Source: Paenibacillus albiflavus
Lineage (GTDB): Bacteria > Bacillota > Bacilli > Paenibacillales > NBRC-103111
Assembly: GCF_004344915.1 (NCBI RefSeq)
Contig: NZ_SKFG01000008.1
Location: 1 to 64,000 of the forward strand
Direction of reading: 5' to 3'
Length of the DNA stretch: 64,000 nt
Shown: positions 17,379 through 26,421 of the stretch, in pieces
Layout: every line of letters starts with the position of its first letter
Numbering within the stretch: the first letter of the stretch is position 1
The notes under the pieces: generated by a model
Database searches by the model: none
Seen by the model: the letters and a program-made list of their open reading frames with translations, nothing else
Told to the model about the DNA's origin: nothing
Made by a program: the position numbers and the translations under genes

Positions 17379-18356
17379 TTAACGAAGCGTAACAGGCTTA
17401 TGAAGCCTCGAGGCTTCATAAGCAGCTAGCGCAACTTCAACTGCGCGCATGCCATCTTCACCAGTTACAGATGCCTGACTTTTCCCTTCTCTCACAGAAG
17501 CAACAAAATCCGCAATTAACCCTTTATCCATATCGTCCCCCCAGAAATTCCATCTGTATCCATTCTCATTGCTGAACACATTCAATTTCTGATTAAAAAC
17601 GTCGATTGTTAAAGTCCCTTCCGTGCCAATGATTTCAAGCGTAACGTCTCCCCACGTCGGGAACGTTTTATTGCGTGTCCAGCTGCAGTCCAGCGTTGCG
17701 AATACACCATTATCGAATTCAAGCGACAAAATCCCGCAATCGTCAATTGGTTTCTCGGATACAAGATGATCGACTTCAGCAAATACTTCCGTCACCTCTG
17801 CCCCCATATACCACCGCATAATATCAACGACATGAACCGTATGGTCAATGACAGCACCGCCTCCAGATAGCTCAGGCTCAATAAACCATCCCCCTGGATT
17901 TTGTCCTCGATTCGTCCCTTTAATCGCTAGAATGCGTCCAACCTTGCCTTGTTCAATTAATTGCTTCGCTCGCATAATGGAAGGATTAAAGCGAACCGGG
18001 AAAGCTGTTTGCAGAAGAACGCCATTCTCCTTGCAGCATTGGATCATCGCCTCTGCATCCACAAGTTTCGGAGCAAGCGGCTTCTCGCAAAGTATGTGCT
18101 TGCCAGCCTTGGCAGCAGCTATTACATAGTCATGATGCTTGCTATTTTCTGAGGTAACAACGACCGCATGCATCTCTTGCGCCAAAAATTCATCAAGGCT
18201 TGGATAGAAATCAGTGCCGAGCTTTTCTGCAAATGTTTGGCCACGGTCAGCATCATCATCGTAAATACCGACTAACTCTACATCATCCAAAGCACCAATC
18301 GATAATGCATAAGAATAAGCATGCATATGGGCAAAGCTGATTATGCCAATTTTCAT
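17379..18356 (-). CDS. Gfo/Idh/MocA family oxidoreductase (third of operon)
   Basis: 325-residue NAD(P)-dependent dehydrogenase with N-terminal Rossmann fold (MKIGIISFAHMHAYSYALSI) and the family motif CEKPLAPKLVDAEAM; the C-terminal alpha/beta domain has GGGAVIDHTVHVVDIMRWY. Family members oxidise or isomerise sugars, inositols or amino sugars. The Rossmann glycine motif is degenerate (FAHMHAY in place of GxGxxG), so cofactor use is uncertain. The chosen ATG shares one base with the stop of the upstream gene (TGATG), a coupling signal; an ATG three bases upstream is the alternative. Confidence 0.85.
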   Translation of the reverse strand: MKIGIISFAHMHAYSYALSIGALDDVELVGIYDDDADRGQTFAEKLGTDFYPSLDEFLAQEMHAVVVTSENSKHHDYVIAAAKAGKHILCEKPLAPKLVDAEAMIQCCKENGVLLQTAFPVRFNPSIMRAKQLIEQGKVGRILAIKGTNRGQNPGGWFIEPELSGGGAVIDHTVHVVDIMRWYMGAEVTEVFAEVDHLVSEKPIDDCGILSLEFDNGVFATLDCSWTRNKTFPTWGDVTLEIIGTEGTLTIDVFNQKLNVFSNENGYRWNFWGDDMDKGLIADFVASVREGKSQASVTGEDGMRAVEVALAAYEASRLHKPVTLR

Positions 18357-19375
18357 CATAGCTCCTCCTTTGCTGGCTTAAGCTCGCTTAATTGTACAGG
18401 CTGTCCCGTCTCTACGCTTTGAATCGCAGCAAGTGCAATACGCACCGCTTCATAAGCGTCTTCAGCCGTTACAATTGGTTGTTCATCTCGCTCGATGCAA
18501 GCTAAGAAATGAGCGAGCTCCCTCGCATATGGATTTTCCGCTAGCGGGCTCTCAGGTACCGCAACTCCTTGTTTACCGCCATTGCTTGACCTGCGTGAAG
18601 CGACGATCGAATTATCTCTTCCACTGTCGTAATCGATAATCCCCGAAGTACCCGCTAACTCGAATTTCATCGAGAATGTCTCATGCGCCCAGCTTCCTTC
18701 CACATGTGCGATAACGCCACTTGCAAATCGAAGCGTAACTAACGCATAATCCAGGGAGTCCTCTTTGCCTGCTCTACCGACCAAGCCTTTGGCATAGACA
18801 CGCTCTACCTCACCATAACACCACCGAAGATAATCAAAGTCATGAATGATCAAATCCAGCAGCAAGCCACCGCTCTTGGAATAATCGGCATACCAATTCT
18901 CCCATCCGCGCGGAAATGGACCTACTCGAGACATTCGGGTTACAGCCGTCTTCCCGATGCCACCCTGATCAAGAAGTGCTTTAGCCTCCCGATATTCAGG
19001 GAAGAACCGAATGACATGGCCTACAAAAAGCTTAACTCCTTTGGCTCGGCAGCCCTCGATCATTTCACGTGCATCCGCTAGATTGCGAGCAAGCGGTTTT
19101 TCACAAATAACATGTTTGCCTGCATCCGCTGCTTGCAGCACATATTCCTTATGTAAATAAGTCGGTAAACAAACGTCCACAACATCCACATGTACTGCTT
19201 TAATGGCATCCTCATAACTGGCGAATGCCTGTGTGTTAAGCTTACTTGCCAATGTCTGTGCTCGGCTTAAATCCTTATCAACGATTCCTGCAATTGCAAT
19301 ATGCTCCATCGTTCCATAAGCTTCAGCGTGAACAGTCCCCATCGTTCCCGCTCCAATGACCAAAACTTGCAGCAT
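18356..19375 (-). CDS. Gfo/Idh/MocA family oxidoreductase (second of operon)
   Basis: 339 residues. Canonical Rossmann motif VLVIGAGTMGTVHAEAYG and CEKPLARNLADAREM, then GGLLLDLIIHDFDYLRWCYG with the probable catalytic His/Asp. It resembles myo-inositol 2-dehydrogenase-like proteins but the substrate is not known. The start at ATG 19375 follows GGGAGGGG. It is the best-conserved enzyme of the three-gene cluster and is coupled to the next gene by a TGATG overlap. Confidence 0.88.
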   Translation of the reverse strand: MLQVLVIGAGTMGTVHAEAYGTMEHIAIAGIVDKDLSRAQTLASKLNTQAFASYEDAIKAVHVDVVDVCLPTYLHKEYVLQAADAGKHVICEKPLARNLADAREMIEGCRAKGVKLFVGHVIRFFPEYREAKALLDQGGIGKTAVTRMSRVGPFPRGWENWYADYSKSGGLLLDLIIHDFDYLRWCYGEVERVYAKGLVGRAGKEDSLDYALVTLRFASGVIAHVEGSWAHETFSMKFELAGTSGIIDYDSGRDNSIVASRRSSNGGKQGVAVPESPLAENPYARELAHFLACIERDEQPIVTAEDAYEAVRIALAAIQSVETGQPVQLSELKPAKEEL

Positions 19376-19396
19376 GATAAGATCCCCTCCCATAAA

Positions 19397-20302
19397 TTAG
19401 ATAACCACTCGTTGACCTGTACGTCTGCTTTCATTTGCTGCTTCAATAAATCGAATAATTTCAACCGTCTCCGTAAAATCCAATTCACATTCACCTGTGC
19501 GGAAGAATTGAATAATCTGCTCAAGCAAACTGGCATAGAACGGCTTCGGATATGCGCTTATATCCGCAAGGCGATTTCCTATTTCGCCATGAATGATTGC
19601 ACCGAAACTACCATTACCAATCCGCTTGCCACGTATAGTTCCGAGACGTCCATCAGCCCATTCTCCCACAATTAGATCGTAATCCGCATTCACAGTGGAT
19701 GTTACGCTGCGACATCCTTTCCCTAGGATGGCATAAAGCATCTCAACCGTGTGGATGCCGTACCAGAATAGACCAGGTTGGGATGGTTCGAGCGCCATCG
19801 GGCCGTAACAATCAGCACCGTTTATGGCATCTCCATCCAAGGATTGAAGCGCTTCCGACAATGCCCCTGAGAAGCGTAATGAAGAGCTGCTCATAATAGG
19901 TGTATGATAACGAATCGAAAGCTCATGAATTTGATTCGCTTCCCGTGAACTCAGCGCAAGTGGCTTGTCGATAAAAACAGGTTTCCCATAGGATGCTATC
20001 TCTTCAAATAGCCCTTTATGAACGGCCCCGTCCATCGACTCAATCATTAGCGCATCTGCTTGTTCAGCCACCTCAGCAACGGAATTAACAATATGTACGT
20101 TATAATTGCTACGTAAGCTTTCAGTAAATCCTTCAACACGCGACCAACTCAAAGGAATCTCTGGCGATCCGCCTGCGTAAGCAACAGTAATTCTGCCACC
20201 TTGTACATGATAAGGATGCTCAGGCTGATGCAATAATTCTGCAAAGGCTGTGCAATGTGAGGTATCAAGGCCGATCATGCCGATTTTCAATGTATCCTGC
20301 AA
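19397..20302 (-). CDS. Gfo/Idh/MocA-like protein (first of operon)
   Basis: 301 residues with a divergent Rossmann start (KIGMIGLDTSHCTAFAELL) and the motif FIDKPLALSSREANQ in place of CEKPLA. The D-T-S-H start recalls a Gfo subgroup found in sugar-catabolic clusters of Bacillales. The C-terminal domain is shorter than in its neighbours. TTG at 20302 after GGAGGG is the likely start. First gene of the operon and 22 bases from the second. Substrate unknown. No transporter lies next to it. Confidence 0.8.
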   Translation of the reverse strand: MQDTLKIGMIGLDTSHCTAFAELLHQPEHPYHVQGGRITVAYAGGSPEIPLSWSRVEGFTESLRSNYNVHIVNSVAEVAEQADALMIESMDGAVHKGLFEEIASYGKPVFIDKPLALSSREANQIHELSIRYHTPIMSSSSLRFSGALSEALQSLDGDAINGADCYGPMALEPSQPGLFWYGIHTVEMLYAILGKGCRSVTSTVNADYDLIVGEWADGRLGTIRGKRIGNGSFGAIIHGEIGNRLADISAYPKPFYASLLEQIIQFFRTGECELDFTETVEIIRFIEAANESRRTGQRVVI

Positions 20303-20431
20303 TCCTCTTATCCCTCCTCGTACGTTATGAATCTAATGTAATGATACCAAGTAAAACCCTATAAAGACAGAGCTTTAAATTGTCCATAAATGAATCTGTG
20401 ACAGGTTTGCAAACAAGAAGAATAAACAAAA

Positions 20432-20465
20432 AGACCGCATCCAACCATACAGGTTGGAACGGTCT
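20432..20465 (-). terminator. intrinsic terminator of ddl
   Basis: AGACCG...CGGTCT with inner CCAACC/GGTTGG, followed by five T on minus. Confidence 0.85.
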
Positions 20466-20500
20466 CTCTATCTGGCAGCAGCACGTAAACAGTACGTAAA

Positions 20501-21628
20501 TTAATCTGCTGTATATTGAATGTTCTGCTTATCCGCATGTCTTTCTAAAGCTAAACGAATGAGATCATCAAGCAATTCACGGTAAGGCTTGCCTGTTTCT
20601 CTCCATAACATTGGATACATCGAAATAGGCGTAAATCCAGGCATTGTATTAATTTCATTAATCATAATCGCCTGATCTTCCTTGCGAATGAAGAAATCGA
20701 CACGAGACAAGCCAGTGCCATCAATCGATTGAAATGCCCGAACCGCCATTTCTCGTACTTCCTGCATGACTTCATCGGAAATTTCAGCTGGAATCACCAC
20801 AACCGATTTCCCATCTACATATTTGGCCTTATAATCATAAAATTCATTGGAAGGTACAATTTCACCTGCAATCGAAGCTTCCGGATCATCATTGCCAAGT
20901 ACAGCAACCTCAATCTCACGTGCATTGATGAATTCTTCGACAATGACCTTACGATCATATTTTAGCGCAAATTCAACAGCTTGTATTAATTCATCACGAT
21001 TCCTTGCTTTGGATACACCTACTGATGATCCAAGGTTAGCAGGTTTAACAAAGCATGGGTAACCCACCGACACTTCGATTTCCATTAAATGGTGATGTTG
21101 ATCCTTCATCCACTGCGAGCGTGTGAAGTACCGATATACGCATTGAGGAAGGCCTGCGTCTGCAAAAATTTTCTTCATCATCACTTTATCCATTCCTACA
21201 GCCGATGCAAGCACACCTGCTCCAACATAAGGTATGTTCGCCATTTCAAGCAAGCCTTGAATCGTGCCATCCTCACCATTCGTTCCATGAAGCAAAGGGA
21301 ACACAACATCAACCTGGTCATTATTATCAGATGAGATATAAGCTTTCTCTTCTGTCGATTGTTGTAAACCTTGAAAAATCGGCATTAGCGCAGTTGAACT
21401 GTTCATATTGCTTGGAGTTGCTTCAAAAACTAGCGCTTCTTTATGCTCTAGAGGAGCTATAAGCTTCTGTCCATTTCTCCATTCTCCATTTTGCGTAATA
21501 TAAATAGGTTTAATCTCGTATTTGCTAAAGTCTAATGCTTGGATAACTGCAAATGCTGTTTGTAAGGAAACATCATGCTCCCCTGATTTTCCGCCATATA
21601 CAAGTCCTACTCGAATCTTAGAAGCCAT
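20501..21628 (-). CDS. ddl: D-alanine--D-alanine ligase
   Basis: Makes the D-Ala-D-Ala dipeptide for peptidoglycan. 375 residues, ATP-grasp fold. Visible motifs: VYGGKSGEHDVSLQTA at the N-terminus, HGTNGEDGTIQGLLE, GSSVGVSKA (ATP/omega loop), and FFIRKEDQAIMINEINTMPG with metal-binding Glu/Asn. Nothing points to a D-Ala-D-Lac (Van) type, but this would need alignment. The start follows TAGGAGG. Followed by its own terminator. Confidence 0.96.
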   Translation of the reverse strand: MASKIRVGLVYGGKSGEHDVSLQTAFAVIQALDFSKYEIKPIYITQNGEWRNGQKLIAPLEHKEALVFEATPSNMNSSTALMPIFQGLQQSTEEKAYISSDNNDQVDVVFPLLHGTNGEDGTIQGLLEMANIPYVGAGVLASAVGMDKVMMKKIFADAGLPQCVYRYFTRSQWMKDQHHHLMEIEVSVGYPCFVKPANLGSSVGVSKARNRDELIQAVEFALKYDRKVIVEEFINAREIEVAVLGNDDPEASIAGEIVPSNEFYDYKAKYVDGKSVVVIPAEISDEVMQEVREMAVRAFQSIDGTGLSRVDFFIRKEDQAIMINEINTMPGFTPISMYPMLWRETGKPYRELLDDLIRLALERHADKQNIQYTAD

Positions 21629-21683
21629 TTCTTATATCCTCCTGATCAGGTAAATATTCTACCTAGCTATATTCTGTTAGTTG

Positions 21684-22679
21684 CTATGGCATAGTCATTT
21701 CATCATTAATATGAATAAACGCGTAGCGTGTATTAGGTGTCCATGCATATGAATCCCGATAGGACCAATAGCGATGTTTGCTGTTATTCGTATGCGCATT
21801 CATCAGCGGCATGCCGTTGTCGTCCTTCATCGTAACAATAGCATTGTGCTGATAACGCCCATCGCCGTCCCAGTCATATGCGATCATATCGCCTAATTCC
21901 AGTTGCTGCGGAGAGTCGACTAAATACCCGCGAAATCCACTGGTGCTGCTGATCGAATAATTCTTCAGAGCATTGGCAACCGCCCAGGAAAAACTCCACA
22001 GCTCCTGCTGATGCTCCATTCCGACGTACCACCATCCTAGACCTCTTTTTCCAGTATAGATCATCGGCGCACTGCCTGCAAAGATGCATTGTGAAGCAAA
22101 GTTCGTACAGTCTACTTCAAATTCCCAATAAGCGGGGTTATATGAATTCCACCACCGATCCGCATATTCAACGACTCTTGAACGATTATAAAGCTGCTGT
22201 TGCCTATGCGGCGATTCATTTACTTTTTTCAGTATACTATAATTGAAAAATGGAAGCGAAGGCGATGATTGGCGCTCAAGCGGCATTGGCTGCTTAAGAC
22301 TCTGTTCTGTATTTATATGCTCTATTGCTGTAATCCGCCAACGTCCATCAAAAAAGCGGAACGAAATTCGTTCACGTTCCAGTTTCTCCTCCGAATAGTC
22401 AGCTCTTGATTGCATATATTGCTTAACCTGATACATGCTAACCTCTACTGTTACACTATCTCGAATGGATCGAACATCATGAATTCGAAGCTTGGTTTCT
22501 CCATTATTTGGACGCAGTGAACGCTCTCTGGAAATTGCCGCTTCACCCAATCTTCTAGCCTGCTCTCTTGCGATATAGCTTTCATCCGCTATAAATAAAG
22601 GAAGATCCATTGCTGTACATTCCACTGACGATTCATTCTTATTCAATACATAGTCATATAAGGTATTTTTCCACGACAT
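21684..22679 (-). CDS. amidase-domain protein (Amidase_6 family)
   Basis: 331 residues without signal peptide. The C-terminal half carries YADRWWNSYNPAYWEF, DCTNFASQCI (probable nucleophile Cys) and the His region YQHNAIVTMK, the pattern of the putative amidase domain (papain/NlpC-like) common in Bacillales. The N-terminal half is a helical/beta region of unknown role. Substrate may be a cell-wall peptide or amide. Start at the second of two in-frame ATGs (better spacing from GAGGAGG). It lies 55 bases upstream of ddl on the same strand; both touch the wall, so a shared transcript is possible. Confidence 0.82.
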   Translation of the reverse strand: MSWKNTLYDYVLNKNESSVECTAMDLPLFIADESYIAREQARRLGEAAISRERSLRPNNGETKLRIHDVRSIRDSVTVEVSMYQVKQYMQSRADYSEEKLERERISFRFFDGRWRITAIEHINTEQSLKQPMPLERQSSPSLPFFNYSILKKVNESPHRQQQLYNRSRVVEYADRWWNSYNPAYWEFEVDCTNFASQCIFAGSAPMIYTGKRGLGWWYVGMEHQQELWSFSWAVANALKNYSISSTSGFRGYLVDSPQQLELGDMIAYDWDGDGRYQHNAIVTMKDDNGMPLMNAHTNNSKHRYWSYRDSYAWTPNTRYAFIHINDEMTMP

Positions 22680-22792
22680 CATTAGACCTCCTCGACTATT
22701 TTGTCAAAATCATCTATCTAATTTTGCACGCAAAAGCTGCTTCACAAGTTACATCCACTTTGTTTTCGATATATGTGTAAAAGTGGCTAAAA

Positions 22793-22836
22793 ATGATTGA
22801 AAATCATCTTTACGAGTGAATGTACAGAAGTTATAC
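22793..22836 (+). promoter_or_regulatory. acnA promoter with upstream inverted repeat
   Basis: -35 TTTACG (22808-22813), 17-bp spacer, -10 TATACT (22831-22836). Directly abutting the -35 is the inverted repeat ATGATT-GAA-AATCAT (22793-22807), a plausible regulator site. The remaining leader to the start codon shows no clear structure. Confidence 0.55.
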
Positions 22837-22927
22837 TAAAGGAAGAGCAAAATTATGAAATTGGGTTTCATTAGATGAAATTACAGAAGATTTTGCAACA
22901 AGCTTAAGATCTCAAGGAGGCATGATT

Positions 22928-25636
22928 ATGACGAAGAAAGACCAGTACTCCGTACGCAAAGAGTTAAGTGTAGGAAACAAGCCGTACTATTACTACAGCC
23001 TTCAAAGCTTTGAAGAAGCTGGCAATGGTACAATCTCAAACTTACCTTTCTCCATTAAAGTTCTACTTGAAGCTGCTATTCGTCAATTCGATGGCAGAGC
23101 AATTACAGCTGAGCATGTTAAACAAATCGCAGGTTGGGCGAACAGCCGTGATAACAACAAGGAAATTCCTTTTATCCCAGCTCGTATCGTTCTTCAAGAT
23201 TTCACAGGCGTACCTGTAGTTGTTGACTTGGCAGCGATGCGTGCAACTGTTGCTCGCGCTGGCGGAGATCCAAAAACGATTAATCCGCTTGTTCCTGTTG
23301 ACCTCGTAATCGACCACTCCGTAATGGTTGACGCATTCGGTACTCCTGAAGCACTTGAGTACAACATGAACGTAGAATTCGAGCGCAACGAAGAACGTTA
23401 CCGTTTCTTGCGCTGGGCTCAAACAGCATTCGATAACTTCCGTGCCGTGCCTCCTGCAACAGGTATCGTTCACCAAGTAAACTTGGAGTACTTGGCATCC
23501 GTAGCAGCAACGAAAGTTGTAGATGGCGACACTGAAGTATATCCTGACTCCCTTGTGGGTACAGACTCCCATACAACCATGATCAACGGTCTTGGCGTTG
23601 TTGGTTGGGGCGTTGGCGGTATCGAAGCTGAAGCTGGTATGTTAGGTCAGCCTCTATATTTCGTAACTCCTGATGTAATCGGATTTAAATTAGTTGGTCA
23701 GCTTCCAGAAGGCGCAACAGCAACTGACCTTGCACTGACTGTTACCCAAATGCTTCGTAAAAAAGGCGTTGTAGGTAAATTCGTAGAATTCTACGGACCT
23801 GGTCTAAGCAACATTTCACTTGCTGACCGTGCAACTGTAGCTAACATGGCTCCAGAATACGGTGCAACTGTCGGCTTCTTCCCAGTTGATAACGAAACAT
23901 TGAATTACCTACGCTCCACAGGCCGTACCGAAGATCAAATCGCGCTTGTTGAAGCTTACTATAAAGCTCAAGGTATGTTCCGTACGGATGCAACGCCAGA
24001 TCCAGTATTTACAGACCTTATTGAGCTGGACATGTCTACAGTTGTACCATCACTTGCAGGTCCGAAGCGTCCGCAAGACCGTGTTGAGCTGACGAACATG
24101 AAGGAATCCTTTAATTCCATCATCCGCAAGCCAATCGACCAAGGTGGCTATGGCTTAACAGAAGAGAAAATTGCTGAGAAAGTAACCGTTCCATATGCGG
24201 ATGGCACAACTGCTGAAATGAGCGCAGGTGCAGTGGTTATTGCAGCGATCACTTCTTGTACCAACACATCCAATCCGAGCGTTATGATCGGTGCAGGTAT
24301 TGTTGCGAAGAAAGCTGTAGAACTAGGATTAACGAAACCAGCATACGTGAAAAGCTCACTTACACCAGGCTCCCTTGTTGTATCTGAATACTTGCACAAT
24401 GCAGGATTAATCAAGCCACTTGAAGCGATTGGCTTCCACGTTGCAGGTTATGGCTGCGCAACATGTATCGGTAACTCTGGTCCGCTTCCAGATGAAGTAT
24501 CCAAAGCGATCAGTGACAACGATATGACAGTTGCAGCAGTGCTATCAGGTAACCGTAACTTCGAAGGCCGCGTTCATGCTCAAGTGAAAGCGAACTATCT
24601 AGCTTCACCGCCACTTGTTGTTGCTTATGCACTTGCAGGTACAGTGAACATCGATCTTGCCAATGATGCTATCGGTACTGACAAGAACGGCAATCCTGTA
24701 TATCTCAAAGATATCTGGCCTACAAATGCAGAAATTCAGGAAGCAATGGCAACTGCGATGAATGCAGACATTTTCCGTGATAAATATAAAGATGTATTCC
24801 GTGCGAACGCTCGTTGGAACGCAATTGATGTACCTGAAGGCGAACTTTATGAGTGGGATACGAAGTCCACTTACATTCAAGAGCCTCCATTCTTTACGGA
24901 TCTTGGCACAGTGCTTAACGATATCGCTGACATCCGTGGCGCACGCGCACTTGCTCTAATGGGCGACTCTGTAACAACTGACCACATCTCACCAGCTGGT
25001 AACATCTCACCTAACAGCCCTGGCGGCACTTATTTGACTGACAATGGTGTTGAGCGTAAAGACTTCAACTCCTACGGTTCACGCCGTGGTAACCATGAAG
25101 TCATGATGCGTGGTACGTTCGCAAACATTCGTATCCGTAACGCAGTTGCTCCAGGAACTGAAGGCGGCGTAACTACTTACCTTCCAACTGGCGAAGTAAT
25201 GTCCATCTACGATGCTTCTATGAAGTATCAAGATAACGGCACATCACTAGTTGTAATCGCTGGTAAAGAATACGGTACTGGCTCCTCACGTGACTGGGCT
25301 GCCAAAGGTACTTTCCTACTTGGCGTCAAAGCGGTTATCGCTGAAAGCTTCGAGCGTATTCATCGCTCCAACCTTGTTGGAATGGGTGTATTGCCGCTTC
25401 AATTCGCAAACGGTGATTCATGGAAATCACTTGGTATCGTTGGTACAGAAACGTTCGATATCGAAGGATTAAGCAATGATGTAACACCAAGTCAAACGGT
25501 TAAGGTAACAGCAACTCGTGAGGACGGATCATCCTTTGCGTTCGATGCGATTGTTCGCCTAGATTCCATGGTAGACGTTGACTACTACCACAACGGTGGT
25601 ATCTTGCAAACGGTATTGCGTCAAATCATGGCATAA
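22928..25636 (+). CDS. acnA: aconitate hydratase A
   Basis: TCA-cycle enzyme interconverting citrate and isocitrate (citB in B. subtilis). 902 residues, normal for AcnA. The [4Fe-4S] cysteines are in [10 protein letters not shown] and [25 protein letters not shown] and [15 protein letters not shown] belong to the swivelling domain. Codon use is that of a highly expressed gene. ATG at 22928 lies seven bases after AAGGAGG; the ATG at 22922 is too close. Monocistronic with a strong terminator. In the cell it links with the citA-type citrate synthase at 59016. Confidence 0.97.
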   Translation: MTKKDQYSVRKELSVGNKPYYYYSLQSFEEAGNGTISNLPFSIKVLLEAAIRQFDGRAITAEHVKQIAGWANSRDNNKEIPFIPARIVLQDFTGVPVVVDLAAMRATVARAGGDPKTINPLVPVDLVIDHSVMVDAFGTPEALEYNMNVEFERNEERYRFLRWAQTAFDNFRAVPPATGIVHQVNLEYLASVAATKVVDGDTEVYPDSLVGTDSHTTMINGLGVVGWGVGGIEAEAGMLGQPLYFVTPDVIGFKLVGQLPEGATATDLALTVTQMLRKKGVVGKFVEFYGPGLSNISLADRATVANMAPEYGATVGFFPVDNETLNYLRSTGRTEDQIALVEAYYKAQGMFRTDATPDPVFTDLIELDMSTVVPSLAGPKRPQDRVELTNMKESFNSIIRKPIDQGGYGLTEEKIAEKVTVPYADGTTAEMSAGAVVIAAITSCTNTSNPSVMIGAGIVAKKAVELGLTKPAYVKSSLTPGSLVVSEYLHNAGLIKPLEAIGFHVAGYGCATCIGNSGPLPDEVSKAISDNDMTVAAVLSGNRNFEGRVHAQVKANYLASPPLVVAYALAGTVNIDLANDAIGTDKNGNPVYLKDIWPTNAEIQEAMATAMNADIFRDKYKDVFRANARWNAIDVPEGELYEWDTKSTYIQEPPFFTDLGTVLNDIADIRGARALALMGDSVTTDHISPAGNISPNSPGGTYLTDNGVERKDFNSYGSRRGNHEVMMRGTFANIRIRNAVAPGTEGGVTTYLPTGEVMSIYDASMKYQDNGTSLVVIAGKEYGTGSSRDWAAKGTFLLGVKAVIAESFERIHRSNLVGMGVLPLQFANGDSWKSLGIVGTETFDIEGLSNDVTPSQTVKVTATREDGSSFAFDAIVRLDSMVDVDYYHNGGILQTVLRQIMA

Positions 25637-25654
25637 TCGATCAGTATACAAGAT

Positions 25655-25685
25655 AAAAGGTTGAGCAGCTGCTCAACCTTTTTTT
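25655..25685 (+). terminator. intrinsic terminator of acnA
   Basis: AAAAGGTTGAGCAG pairs with CTGCTCAACCTTTT; a seven-T run follows. Confidence 0.92.
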
Positions 25686-25728
25686 GATATTTATATGGCA
25701 CGGCTAATAGTTCGCTTGTACGATTACT

Positions 25729-26421
25729 CTAGCCTCGAAACTTGTATCCTTCTCCCCGTACGGTGACAATGTACTTCGGCTGCGAGGGATCAGATTCGAT
25801 TTTTTTGCGGAGGTTGCTGATTTGGACGATAACGGCTGCTTCGCCACTAAGGGAATCGTGACCCCAGATTTGCTGACGTAGCTCATCAATGCTGCAGATA
25901 CGGTCTGGATGCTGCATAAAGTAAATGAGCAGCTGAACCTCCCGATCGAGCAGTTGGACTAAACGTCCATCAACATAGGTATCATAAGATAGTAAATTAA
26001 CTTCAATCTTATTGCACTTCAGCGTATATCGATCATCCTGCGATACATATTTACCTTTCATCCGCAGAAGCTTGTCCTTTACTTGCGTTGCAAGTACAGC
26101 TGGATTGAAGGGCTTCGTCAAATAATCATCCCCGCCTTCTTGCAGCGCTTCGATAATATCTTCCGCATCTTGCTTGCAGCTCAAGTAAATGATAGGCACA
26201 TCCGATTGCTTCCGAACTTCCTTGCATATTTCAATACCGCTCATATCCGGCAGCATCACATCGAGCAATAATAAATCTGGCTGCTCTTCTGCAAATAATC
26301 GAATGGCTTGTTCTCCATCTGCAGCGATAATCACTTTAAACCCACTCTTCTCCAAATAAAGGACAATGATTTCACCGATTTCACGATCATCTTCAACAAC
26401 AAGAATTGTGCCTTCTGACAT
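25729..26421 (-). CDS. OmpR/PhoB-family response regulator
   Basis: 230 residues. Receiver domain 1-120 with acidic pair VVEDDRE, phosphoacceptor Asp54 in LLLLDVMLPD, and Lys in YLTKPFNP. C-terminal winged helix with VQLLDREVQLLIYFMQHP and VRGEGYKF. The start codon is immediately after the stop of the histidine kinase, so the pair is co-translated and cognate. Last gene of the operon Gfo-MFS-kinase-regulator. Target genes unknown, the adjacent MFS transporter being the obvious candidate. Confidence 0.93.
   Translation of the reverse strand: MSEGTILVVEDDREIGEIIVLYLEKSGFKVIIAADGEQAIRLFAEEQPDLLLLDVMLPDMSGIEICKEVRKQSDVPIIYLSCKQDAEDIIEALQEGGDDYLTKPFNPAVLATQVKDKLLRMKGKYVSQDDRYTLKCNKIEVNLLSYDTYVDGRLVQLLDREVQLLIYFMQHPDRICSIDELRQQIWGHDSLSGEAAVIVQISNLRKKIESDPSQPKYIVTVRGEGYKFRG

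Noticed and set aside
23063-23576. 169- and 98-codon minus-strand frames over acnA
   Set aside because: Shadow frames of a highly expressed gene; no ribosome sites.
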